From Mesostigma viride (lineage: Eukaryota > Streptophyta > Mesostigmatophyceae > Mesostigmatales > Mesostigmataceae): a DNA stretch of 64,000 nt. The translations under genes and the position numbers were made by a program. Shown in pieces: positions 10,766 to 20,600 of the stretch. The notes beneath the pieces were generated by a model. It was not told the DNA's origin, did no database searches, and saw only the letters and a list, made by a program, of their open reading frames with translations. The stretch spans positions 664,570 through 728,569 of the forward strand of contig RPFO01000103.1 of NCBI GenBank assembly GCA_009746045.1, written 5' to 3'. Each line of letters starts with the position of its first letter. The first letter of the stretch is position 1.

Positions 10766-11372
10766 TCTAGGCTTGGTTCTGCCGAAAATGGGCTCTACCG
10801 ACGAATGTACAACGCGCGTTACTTGATAAACCTGTGATAACCACTAGTTTCCCTATTTAGTTTCTGAAACCGCTGCACACACAAGTAAAACCGATACGGC
10901 AGATTTCCTATTTCCCTTTCGAAGGTCCGTCCGTAAACTGAACGTGGCCGTTGCCTGACCGACAGGTTGAAGAAATCCCAACCTACATTGAATTAAAGAG
11001 ATTGCTATTCCTATTGGTTAATAAAAAATACCCATTTACCCGGAAATTGAAGAGATTGCTAAAACGGATCTTGATACCCTAGGCTTAGCAGGGATTACCT
11101 ATTGGATATATTTGGATTAAACGTACACCTATTTATCTGGAATCAAAGAGATTGCCCACCTTCAATTAGGATTCGCTGATACTCATTTCCCCTCTCACCC
11201 CTTTAATTAATTAATTAATTAATTAGACTCGTGCTCCCGTTGGGGAGTCACGGAGCATTAACCCCGATCGGATGGATGGATGGATGGGTGCAAACAGTCT
11301 CACCCCTTTGGTCCATAATTGGCTAATAAAAAATATACCCATTTCCCCGAAAATTAAAGAGATTGAAATATA
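10766..11372. other. Gene-free stretch with dispersed duplicated segments
   Basis: The segment 11156-11200 repeats 9486-9530, and 11310-11352 repeats 9535-9550 and 9638-9668 (landmarks GGATTCGCTGATACTC and TATACCCATTTCCCC). A third version lies near 11020-11050. TTAATTAA and GGAT short arrays lie at 11203-11224 and 11266-11286. No gene is seen. Confidence 0.6.
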
Positions 11373-11373
11373 C

Positions 11374-12650
11374 TAGAGTAACCCGCTGGCTCCGCCCAGC
11401 CCAAAACAGGGTCCCTTGTTTTGGCAGTACTTCGCCCCGCTGCCCGCAGCCCGCAGCCCGCAGCCCGCTGCCCGCTGCCCGCTGCCCGCTGCCCGCTGCC
11501 CGCTGCCCGCTGCCCGCTGCCCGCTGCCCGCTGGAATAGTACGGTGCTCGCTTCGCTGGCGGATTGGTGCGCAGCCGGTACGCTGCCCGCTGCCGTGCCC
11601 GCTGGAATAGTACGGTGCTCGCTTCGCTCGCGGATTGGTGCGCAGTACGGTGCTCGCTCGCTGTGCGCTGCGCGCAGGCCGCTGGCGCGGCCGCTCGCTC
11701 GCTTCGCTCGCTCGCTGGGCGCTTCGCGCGGATTGGTGGTCAGTGCTTCCGGTTCTTTTGGATTGGCGGGGTACTCCGGAATGCCCTGAATGCTCGGGGA
11801 TGCTGTTAGATTGCTAAATTAATAAATAGGACTAGTGTCACCCGCTGGCTTCGCCCAGCCCAAAACAGGGTCCCTTTTTTTGGCAGTACTTCGCCCCGCT
11901 GCCCGCTGCCCGCAGCCCGCAGCCCGCTGCCCGTTGCCCGCTGCCCGCTGCCCGCTGCCCGCTGCCCGCTGCCCGCTGCCCGCTGCCCGCTGCCCGCTGC
12001 CCGCTGCCCGCTGCCCGCTGCCCGCTGCCCGCTGCCCGCTGCCCGCTGCCCGCTGCCCGCTGCCCGCTGCCCGCTGCCCGCTGCCCGCTGCCCGCTGCCC
12101 GCTGCCCGCTGCCCGCTGCCCGCTGCCCGCTGCCCGCTGCCCGCTGCCCGCTGCCCGCTGCCCGCTGCCCGCTGCCCGCTGCCCGCTGCCCGCTGCCCGC
12201 TGCCCGCTGGAATAGTACGGTGCTCGCTTCGCTCGCGGATTGGTGCGCAGTACGCTGCCCGCTGCCCGCTGGAATAGTACGGTGCTCGCTTCGCTGGCGG
12301 ATTGGTGCGCAGTACGCTGCCCGCTGCCCGCTGGAATAGTACGGTGCTCGCTTCGCTCGCGGATTGGTGCGCAGTACGCTTCCCGCTGCCCGCTGGAATA
12401 GTACGGTGCTCGCTTCGCTGGCGGATTGGTGCGCAGCCGGTACGCTGTCCGCTGCCCGCTGGAATAGTACGGTGCTCGCTTCGCTGGCGGATTGGTGCGC
12501 AGTACGGTGCTCGCTCGCTTCGCTCGCTCGCTGGTTGCTTCGCGCGGATTGGTGGTCAGTAATTCCGGTTGTTTTGGATTGGCGGGGTACTCCGCGATGC
12601 CTTGGATAGTGCGGGATTGCGTCAGGTTGCGAAATTAGTGAATAGGATAG
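11374..12650. repeat. Two tandem copies of a minisatellite-bearing module
   Basis: Copy 1 spans 11374-11831 and copy 2 spans 11832-12650. Both start with ACCCGCTGGCTYCGCCCAGC and end near GTACTCCG...AATAGGA. Each carries a CCCGCTG heptanucleotide array (11436-11533 and 11896-12209). Copy 2 also has a ladder of 62-66 bp units beginning GGAATAGTACGG at 12209, 12271, 12333, 12395 and 12461. Because the unit is 7 bp, all three frames give the same AARCPLP heptapeptide, so the open frames here are artefacts. Confidence 0.9.
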
Positions 12651-13624
12651 GACAACACCCATTATTTTCAGTGTTTTTTTTAAGGTTTTCGCTACTAGTG
12701 GCGCTAGGCCACTTGTGGCGTTTCGAACTATGAAAACTTCAGTTTACTCGGCCAATGTGTGGCTTTAAGCCAATTAAAATTGGGCTTGGCACGGCCACGT
12801 GTGGCGGGCTGGCTTTTTGGTGCAGCAAATGACCCTGCCGGCAGTGGGGTCAGCGCGGCGCGGGCCGCGCGGCGCCGTACTGGCTGTACACAAGGCGGGC
12901 GAGCGTCTCCGTCTCAGGCATCGGCGCCGGGCGCCGGGCCGCCGGCTGCCCGGCCTGCTGGCGGGCAGCCCCATTCTCATCATACTTCAATTGCACTTGT
13001 GTCTTCCTACTTAAATGAAAAGTATAAAAACCTATGAAGGTGTAGTGTTTACTAACGCGTTAAATAATGAGACTAAGGATGCATTATAGTTACCTAATTA
13101 GTTTCAGTCTACTATGAAGTGAGGTTACTCAGTCAAAAGTCAACTGAAAGTTAGTCAGCTCATAAGCTTCAGTAAGCGGCCGTACTAAATTTATGAAATC
13201 ACTACGTCACGCGAGAATAAATTCAAAAAAAAGCACTGTGTGCTTTGAACTTACTTAATTTGTTGTATTGGCGCAGTATTACTTCTCACGACCGACTTAG
13301 TAATGTTTGGCTTCCTAGTTTCCGTGATTCCGTCATGAACGAATAATAAGGATTATGGCTCATTCGCAATTGCTCATTGGTGGCCTCATCATTTTATTTA
13401 AAGTTCATTAATAATTACGCCCCTCTAAAAGCGAAGCCATGACTAGCTTGCACACTTGACTACATGCCGATGGCGGGGACAATGTAAGCAATTACGTTGT
13501 CGTCAGAAGGCCGGGCAACAAACTTGAAAACGCTAGCTGCCCAAAATTTGAGATTCCGCGGAAAGCACAGAAAATAAGAAAACTTAGTAGCTAGCAGCAA
13601 GGAATCATATAAGCAATTATGTAT

Positions 13625-15562
13625 TTAAGTAAGAACACTGCCGGTTGCGCGGCGGCCCTTCTCCGCAGACCACACTGCATATGCCGCCTGGATCGGCATG
13701 TCTTCGTATGAAGAGCTGCATGCAAAGATGCGGACCGCCACGTTCAGATGGCGCTCGAGAAGGCGGTTGCGAATATCGCTCTTAATGAAATTCATGTGGC
13801 TGAACCTCCGCTCATTCTCCACGCTGGTAAGAGGGAGGAGCAGCATCAACTCTGCCAGCTGCAGATACGCCCCCACAAACTCGTGCATGAGCGGGTTGGT
13901 CAACAAAACCTTCCACAACGCCCTTGCGGACGTGTACTCCTGGCTGTTGCTCTTCATCATGAGCATAAAGGAGTCGAGCTGGTCATCCAGGAGGGACGGG
14001 GAAATCAGTGGGCCCACCTTCTTCCCATTCACCATGGTGACCCCCACAGCAAACTTGCGCTTGAGCACCTGAACTTGTTTCTGCACCTCGGCCACGTCGC
14101 GCTCCTTCTCAGTCCACCAGCCTGGCTGCAAAATGGACATCGCGGAGAGCAGACCGTTTGGTGGGAATCGGATATCGAAGTCGTCCAGCACCACCTTGGC
14201 CGCAGCGGTAGCCTGCTCCTGCGCAGCAATTACGCGGAGTCTGAACTCCTCCTCCGTGACACTTGCCACTGAAACGTAGCGAGCCCGAGAACCCGAGGCC
14301 TCGTGCACCGTTTGACATGTTACCGGGTGTTCCATTTCCTGGCAGTTGCGGAAAACCTCGCCGCGGTCGGTGAGAAAGGGTGACGTGTCGGCATCCAAGT
14401 CTATAAACCCCTTCCAGAGGGTCCCAGTGAACACCTTGGGCCCTTCCACATACTCATCACGGATTGTTGTCTTGCAGTCCTCGATCGCATGGGCAAGGGT
14501 GTCGAGCTGCAGGTCCTGCTGCTGGCACTGCTTGACCAAGAAATTCATGGCATCCAGCATGCGCGCGAACACGACCACCCCGAGCTGGGTGTCAATGTCC
14601 AGCATGTTGGCTAGCAAGTCCTGTGCTGCTGCCATTTGCTCCACTTCCTTGTGTTGGTAGGTGGCCAAGCACATGGCGATCGCAGGATACTCAATGCGGA
14701 ACGTGTTGAGGCACCCCTGCACGCTAAGCCAGCGTGTGTCGGACACGCGCTGCAGCTTCCGGCCACCCGTGCCCAGCATCCCCTGCCACATCTTCAGTTG
14801 CTCTGACTTCATGGCTGAGTGCGCCACCCAGTTGTGTGCTGACTTGAGGATTGACTCCACCCGCGCAAACAAGGAGTTCCCCTTGAGCTCGTTCGCTATC
14901 AGGCTGAGCTTGTGCGGCGCGCAGTGCATGGGCACGAGGAAGGGTGCATTGCTCATCAAGAGCTTCTTCCCGACACCCTTCCGCTGCCCCATCATCACCG
15001 ATGCCCCATCTGACCCGAAGCCAACCAGCTTCACCACGAGCTGATCGTCCGTGATTCCGAGCATGCCTCGCATTACTATGCACAGCTCGTTGTGCAGGGA
15101 GAGGGCGTCCACCGCAGTCACCTTTTTTAGCGTGACAAACTCCTGCTGCTTTATTCCATCCTCCACAAAAGCCACCTCCACCGACATGAATTCTACGTTA
15201 TCATTGGCCTTGGACTCATCGACGGTGACCGCGACATACCTAGCCGCGGCGACCCTTGCCTTAAGGTCAGCAAGCAACACGGCATCCAACGCCTCCGCCA
15301 TCTCCCAACCTGAGCCGTCAGTCCAATGGTGGGAGGGGAGCGCGTCCCTCATCTCCTCGTATTCGCAAAGGAGCGTTGGCAGCGACTCATAATCAGTCAT
15401 AGGCTTACCCTTCGCCAGGGTGTACGCCATCGCCTTGAACTGCTTGAGCTTAAGTCGGTCGGACTTGCTCAGCTGACCAGGGGGGGGGCAAACTCGCCCA
15501 TGACCGTCTGCCTCTGCCGGCTCTGCGTGCTCCTCTCCTCCCCTGAATACACCCGCAGGCAC
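13625..15562 (-). CDS. hAT transposase, catalytic and dimerisation part
   Basis: About 620 residues of hAT transposase fold. Visible signatures are VTVDES with a likely first catalytic Asp, GSDGASVM with a likely second Asp, MHCAPHKLSL with the conserved Cys-X2-His, DTRWLSVQ, and the C-terminal SVENERRFSHMNFIKSDIR block that holds the catalytic Glu and starts the hAT dimerisation region. It would cut and paste the element using its terminal repeats. The frame is joined to the upstream zinc-finger part only through a one-base slip in a G9 run at 15480-15488; true coding in this frame probably starts there. Confidence 0.88.
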   Translation of the reverse strand: MPAGVFRGGEEHAEPAEADGHGRVCPPPGQLSKSDRLKLKQFKAMAYTLAKGKPMTDYESLPTLLCEYEEMRDALPSHHWTDGSGWEMAEALDAVLLADLKARVAAARYVAVTVDESKANDNVEFMSVEVAFVEDGIKQQEFVTLKKVTAVDALSLHNELCIVMRGMLGITDDQLVVKLVGFGSDGASVMMGQRKGVGKKLLMSNAPFLVPMHCAPHKLSLIANELKGNSLFARVESILKSAHNWVAHSAMKSEQLKMWQGMLGTGGRKLQRVSDTRWLSVQGCLNTFRIEYPAIAMCLATYQHKEVEQMAAAQDLLANMLDIDTQLGVVVFARMLDAMNFLVKQCQQQDLQLDTLAHAIEDCKTTIRDEYVEGPKVFTGTLWKGFIDLDADTSPFLTDRGEVFRNCQEMEHPVTCQTVHEASGSRARYVSVASVTEEEFRLRVIAAQEQATAAAKVVLDDFDIRFPPNGLLSAMSILQPGWWTEKERDVAEVQKQVQVLKRKFAVGVTMVNGKKVGPLISPSLLDDQLDSFMLMMKSNSQEYTSARALWKVLLTNPLMHEFVGAYLQLAELMLLLPLTSVENERRFSHMNFIKSDIRNRLLERHLNVAVRIFACSSSYEDMPIQAAYAVWSAEKGRRATGSVLT

Positions 15563-16227
15563 TCGCTCTTCTCCTTCGCAATGGCGGCCACGTGAGAGTC
15601 AGCCACAACGTGTGTCTTGAAAGTGTCGATCTTGAAAACCTTGGTCCCCCTACCCAGCCCGATGGTGACCTTGGCATCACGGCAAGGGCCGCAGTATGCT
15701 TCGTCCTTCTCTTCGTCATAGCGCAACCATGGGAAACGCAGCCCCCATTCGGGTTTCCACTTCCTATTGGCATCCGCGCCCTTCCAATCCCTCTTGGCAG
15801 GTGGCGCTACGAAAATGGAAAGCAGCACCAAGGAAATGAGGGGCGCATCACATCCATTCGAAGGCACATCGGACCCCACTTCCCCGTCCATGACCTTAAT
15901 GCTGACCTTGATGTAGTTCGCGTCTGCCCCTATCACCTCGGGATGTTCGGGCGCCCCCTCACTCTCTACCCGCCGAGCAGCAGCCCGCGTCTCCTTCGAC
16001 CTAAGCCTTTTCGCCTCCTCGGGAGCGATCTCTACCGTCGCCTTGGTTTTCCCAACGACAATGGAGGCTCCATTCGGACCTGGAAAGATTGGTTTGCATC
16101 GCATTCCGGCTGGGAGGGCCAAAGGCTTCCGGCCAAGCCCGGTGCCATAAAACACACTATTTCTTCTCTCTCCTCCCCTCACTACCTGCGGCGGCCCAGG
16201 TGGCCTAAACGGCCCAGCGTCTGCCAT
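15469..16227 (-). CDS. hAT transposase, N-terminal zinc-finger part (frame-broken)
   Basis: Starts at ATG 16227. After ~150 residues of Lys/Ala/Pro-rich sequence comes a zinc-finger-like segment: a KWKPEWGLRFPWLRYD lead, YCGPC, then DTFKTHVVADSH. This is the CX2C...H...H layout of the BED/TTF-type finger that precedes hAT transposases (ZNF862-like). The frame ends at the G9 tract (15480-15488), where the C-terminal frame takes over. Either one base is lost or gained in the genome, making a pseudogene, or the homopolymer was misread. Confidence 0.75.
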   Translation of the reverse strand: MADAGPFRPPGPPQVVRGGERRNSVFYGTGLGRKPLALPAGMRCKPIFPGPNGASIVVGKTKATVEIAPEEAKRLRSKETRAAARRVESEGAPEHPEVIGADANYIKVSIKVMDGEVGSDVPSNGCDAPLISLVLLSIFVAPPAKRDWKGADANRKWKPEWGLRFPWLRYDEEKDEAYCGPCRDAKVTIGLGRGTKVFKIDTFKTHVVADSHVAAIAKEKSECLRVYSGEERSTQSRQRQTVMGEFAPPLVS

Positions 16228-16797
16228 GGATTTTTCCTACTTGGTAAATTAACAACAACGATTACTAGTGCCGAAAGTCGAAACACATTAGTCAATGCAG
16301 TATGGCTGGCGAGTGACTTAATACTGAGGCGCCAGGCCGCCACTCGCCAGCTGTTATATGAGCCAGCTGTCGTGAAAATGCAGTTAATGAAATGCACACA
16401 AGCTGCAGTCTGCACAGTGCACTCTCCGTGCTCTGGTCTCGGGCAGCGGGCCACTTGCCACTTGGCACTTGGCCGCCGGCCGGGCTCTACGTACTGTACA
16501 TGCACTATGCAGTCAGTCAGTCATAGTAGTACTCATAGTAGTAGTCTAGTACTAGGGAGGCTTGTGGCGGAACGCCGACCGGAAGACCGGCTGACACCGC
16601 CAATTGTGGCGTAACCTGTACTAGAGTAAACTTCAGGCACGGCCACCCTGTGGCGAAACGAAACTACGAAGTAGAACAGCACGGCCAAATTGTGGCTTCT
16701 TGGGAGCCCTGTCAAAGTGGGTGGCAACGCCACATTTTGCCAAAAAAAGTGCCACACCGCCACATTTGGCGGTGTATCGCCACTAAAAAAAACACTG

Positions 16798-17381
16798 AAT
16801 TTATTTTCACCGGGAAATTATTTATTACACGTGACACGTGATTAGGTTTGATAGGTCGACGAGATTGCCTCGGCGCACGTGTCGCGAACTCTCGATGTTG
16901 CCGCAAACGTCTGACAGCAGGAAATCGCGATTAATGATACTGCAGAAGTGCCGTTCGGGCTAGAATTCACAGCTTTAAAAAACGATCACGCTTTGCTGAA
17001 AATCCCGCTTTATATATATATAATCACGCTAACTTATAATCCTTGTCAGCGTCATGGCAGCTGGCACGTCTAATGGGCGATCTTCCTGCGTGCCGAGGTC
17101 GGGAATGTAAAAGATAACGGCACCGTCATGAAGTGGACAGCATGTCAGGTATATATGGGGAGGCTTTATTTAGCGACGTTGTGCCTTCGCTATCCATGCG
17201 ATGGATACGGGGCCCAGTGCAATTCATGTAGTTTCCATCCAAGGCAGGCCGCATGGAACCAATGTCAAACTACTAAAATGCAGGTATCACTATGCACACT
17301 TGCGTGGAAGTTAGATGGCTGGCTGGGCGGCTATGCATGCATAGGCGCTAGCTGTAGACCGCTATAGCTGCAGGCCGCAGC
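16798..17381 (+). other. Region upstream of the cyclase gene
   Basis: No gene. It holds an AT run (TATATATATATAA near 17012) and an ACGTGACACGTG palindrome near 16829. It should contain the promoter of the receptor cyclase gene, but no core element can be assigned with confidence. Confidence 0.4.
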
Positions 17382-17672
17382 ATGGTGGCTCTTCGCCATC
17401 CACTTACATCATGCCCTAGTTACTTCTGTGCGCTATTAATCGCTCAGTTGGTAGCGTGGCTGTATCTCGCGGCGGCACAGGGCGACAGGAATGCCACTCT
17501 TTTCTGCCCATGCGTGGATCGACGCACTACCCGATTCTCTTTACTTACCCATTTCCGAACGCAAACGAGCACATCTACGGGGGGGCAGCTTCGTGCTGGC
17601 GTCCTTCAAGCAGCGCGTGACCGTGAACTTCAGCTGAGTGCATACAGTTACAGTGCCGGCGACAATTTCAAC
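17382..17672 (+). CDS. Cyclase gene exon 1: signal peptide and start of ligand-binding domain
   Basis: 97 codons, phase 0, ending at a GTAAGT donor. Residues ~14-33 are hydrophobic (YFCALLIAQLVAWLYLAAAQ), a good secretory signal. The rest (GGQLRAGVLQAARDRELQLS) resembles the first helix and strand of a type-1 periplasmic-binding fold. It joins exon 2 in phase across a 2.9-kb intron. Confidence 0.78.
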
Positions 17673-20600
17673 GTAAGTAGTTGGATCTTGCAACGTCACC
17701 CGATTAGAACTCATGACAAGACGGGTCCCGTGCCCTCCCTGAGAAGATAAGAGGCGTTAATTAACCATTCATCATTTGGAGCTGCTACCTCGGAGGTGTA
17801 TAGCGACTGGAATTTCCGAAAAGTTCTAGAGACCGTCGTGAACCGGTGGGGCGTAATTGGACACAGTCCCTAGCTGCTGGTGTCTGCGTTCTCCTTACCA
17901 AATTATTCCCCTTTCCCCTTAGGGCTTCCTTCCCATGTCCGCTTTTCCCTTTCCCCTTAATGTCTGGTTAATGTCTTGCGGTCTCTCACGCCAAGGCAAA
18001 TGGGTGCAGGCCCGGGCTAGGGGATGCCTCACTGTCGCGCCCCCTTCCCTGCTCCACTGTCATCATGTTTCCTGAGTCTCCTAACAGATGCCAGAAGGTG
18101 GCATCGCTGCCCTACCTGGGGGCTGGGGGCCCTCACCTGGACCCTGGACCCTCCCTTGCCTGTTAGGGTCTTCAGCAGGAGCTTGCTGATGCTTGTGGCA
18201 GATGCCAGTAGCTAGTGGTTCTTGCCAACAAAAAGGTTCCTGTGCCCATGAACATCCTCCCTCCTTCGCTTCCTTCCCCCGCCTCCGTCTTTCCCCCCCT
18301 CCCTCCTTCGCTTCGTTTCCCCGCCTCCGTCTTTCCCCCCCTCCCTCCTTCGCTTCCTTTCCCCGCCTCCGTCTTTCCCCCCCTCCCCCCCCCCCTACCC
18401 CCTCCCCCCTCCCCCCTTCCCCCTACCCCCCCTACCCCCTACCCCCTACCCCCTACCCCCTACCCCCTACCCCACTCCCCCCTACCCCCTACCCCCTACC
18501 CCCTACCCCCTACCCCTACCCCAATACCCCCAACCCCCTACCCCCTACCCCCTACCCCCTACCCCCTACCCCCTTTCCCCTTCCCCCTTCCTCCTCACCT
18601 CCTCACCTCCTCACCTCCTCACCTCCTCACCTCCTCACCTCCTCACCTCCTCACCTCCTCACCTCCTCACCTCCTCACCTCCTCACCTCCTCACCTCCTC
18701 ACCTCCTCACCTCCTCACCTCCTCACCTCCTCACCTCCTCACCTCCTCACCTCCTCACCTCCTCACCTCCTCACCTCCTCACCTCCTCACCTCCTCACCT
18801 CCTCACCTCCTCACCTCCTCACCTCCTCACCTCCTCACCTCCTCACCTCCTCACCTCCTCACCTCCTCACCTCCTCACCTCCTCACCTCCTCACCTCCTC
18901 ACCTCCTCACCTCCTCACCTCCTCACCTCCTCACCTCCTCACCTCCTCACCTCCTCACCTCCTCACCTCCTCACCTCCTCACCTCCTCACCTCCTCACCT
19001 CCTCACCTCCTCACCTCCTCACCTCCTCACCTCCTCACCTCCTCACCTCCTCCCCTCCTCCCTCCTCCCCTCCTCCCTCCTCCCCTCCTCCCCTCCTCCC
19101 CTCCTCCCCTCCTCTCCTCCCCTCCTCCCCTCCTCCCCTCCTCCCCTCCTCCCCTCCTCCTCCTCCCTCCTCCCCTCCTCCCCTCCTCCCCTCCTCCCTC
19201 CTCCCTCCTCCCCTCCTCCCCTCCTCCCCCTCCCCTCCTCCCTCCTCCTCCTCCCCTCCTCCCCTCCTCCCTCCTCCCCTCCTCCCCTCCTCCCCTCCTC
19301 CCTCCTCCCCTCCTCCCTCCTCCCCTCCTCCCTCCTCCCCCTCCCCTCCTCCCTCCTCCCCTCCTCCCCTCCTCCCCTCCTCCCCTCCTCCCCTCCTCCC
19401 CTCCTCCCCTCCTCCCTCCTCCCCCTCCCTCCTCCCCTCCTCCCCTCCTCCCCTCCTCCCCTCCTCCCCTCCTCCCCTCCTCCCCCCTCCCCTCCTCCCC
19501 TCCTCCCCTCCTCCCCTCCTCCCCTCCTCCCCTCCTCCCCTCCTCCCCTCCTCCCCTCCTCCCCTCCTCCCTCCTCACCTCCTCACCTCCTCACCTCCTC
19601 ACCTCCTCACCTCCTCACCTCCTCACCTCCTCCCTCCTCCCTCCTCCCCTCCTCCCCTCCTCCCCTCCTCCCTCCTCCCCTCCTCCCCTCCTCCCCTCCT
19701 CCCCTCCTCCCCTCCTCCCCTCCTCCCCTCCTCCCCTCCTCCCCCTCCTCCCCTCCTCCCCTCCTCCCCTCCTCCCCTCCTCCCTCCTACCCTCCTCCCC
19801 TCCTCCCCTCCTCCCCTCCTCCCCTCCTCCCCTCCTCCCCTCCTCCCCTCCTACCCTCCTACCCTCCTCCCCTCCTCCCCTCCTCCCCTCCTCCCCTCCT
19901 CCCCTCCTCCCCTCCTCACCTCCTCACCTCCTCCCCTCCTCCCCTCCTCCCCTCCTCCCCTCCTCCCCTCCTCACCTCCTCCCCTCCTCCCCTCCTCACC
20001 TCCTCCCCTCCTCCCCTCCTCCCTCCTCACCTCCTCACCTCCTCACCTCCTCACCTCCTCACCTCCTCACCTCCTCACCTCCTCACCTCCTCACCTCCTC
20101 ACCTCCTCACCTCCTCACCTCCTCACCTCCTCCCTCCTCCCCTCCTCCCCTCCTCCCCTCCTCCCCTCCTCCCCTCCTCCCCTCCTCCCCTCCTCCCCTC
20201 CTCCCCTCCTCCCCTCCTCCCCTCCTCCCCTCCTCCCCTCCTCCCCTCCTCCCCTCCTCCCCTCCTCCCCTCCTCCCCTCCTCCCCTCCTACCCTCCTAC
20301 CCTCCTACCCTCCTACCCTCCTACCCTCCTACCCTCCTACCCTCCTACCCTCCTACCCCTCTCACCTTCTGACCTTCTCCCTTAGCACACATAGAATAGC
20401 TAGTGGGGTTGCATTAATCTAAATTTTTTGTTTCCAAACTAAACAAGGGAGCATGACTTCCGGGCTGCCCCTAATTGCCATCCTCCCTCGTCCCCCTCCC
20501 TTCCCCTCTTTCCTTGTTCTCTCCTGGTTCCCTTCATTCCTTCTTTCCCACATGGCTGCTTCCCCCCGAGTTTGCAGGTGAGGAATGCCAGTGCTTTCCT

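Larger units (their letters stand above)
12669..16797 (-). mobile_element. hAT-superfamily DNA transposon, 4.1 kb
   Basis: The ends are CAGTGTTTTTTTT (12669-12681) and AAAAAAAACACTG (16785-16797), a 13-bp perfect terminal inverted repeat of hAT type. Both subterminal regions hold several copies of a GGCCA-nn-TGTGGC-like motif (for example 12707-12720, 12752-12766, 12792-12806, 16637-16651, 16680-16693, 16760-16774), arranged like hAT transposase-binding sites. A hAT transposase lies inside on the minus strand. The 8-bp flanks (ATTATTTT and AATTTATT) do not match, so the target duplication has decayed or the end is shifted. Confidence 0.85.

Noticed and set aside
11416..12662. AARCPLP / GQRAAGS repeat proteins
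   Set aside because: A 7-bp unit reads the same in all frames; no codon bias or start context.
12669..16797. An 8-bp target duplication for the first hAT element
   Set aside because: Flanks ATTATTTT and AATTTATT are both AT-rich but do not match; not claimed.
17435..17470. tRNA A-box-like GCTCAGTTGGTAGCG
   Set aside because: No B-box or cloverleaf follows; it lies in exon 1, in frame with the signal peptide.
18420..18572. Interstitial telomere (CCCCCTA units)
   Set aside because: Unit does not match known green algal telomeres (TTTAGGG or TTTTAGGG types) and grades into other CT-rich units.
18193..20422. 730-residue proline/serine/leucine-rich frames (SSPPHLLT)
   Set aside because: Two frames give the same kind of sequence because the DNA is a minisatellite; the region lies in an intron with in-phase exons on both sides.
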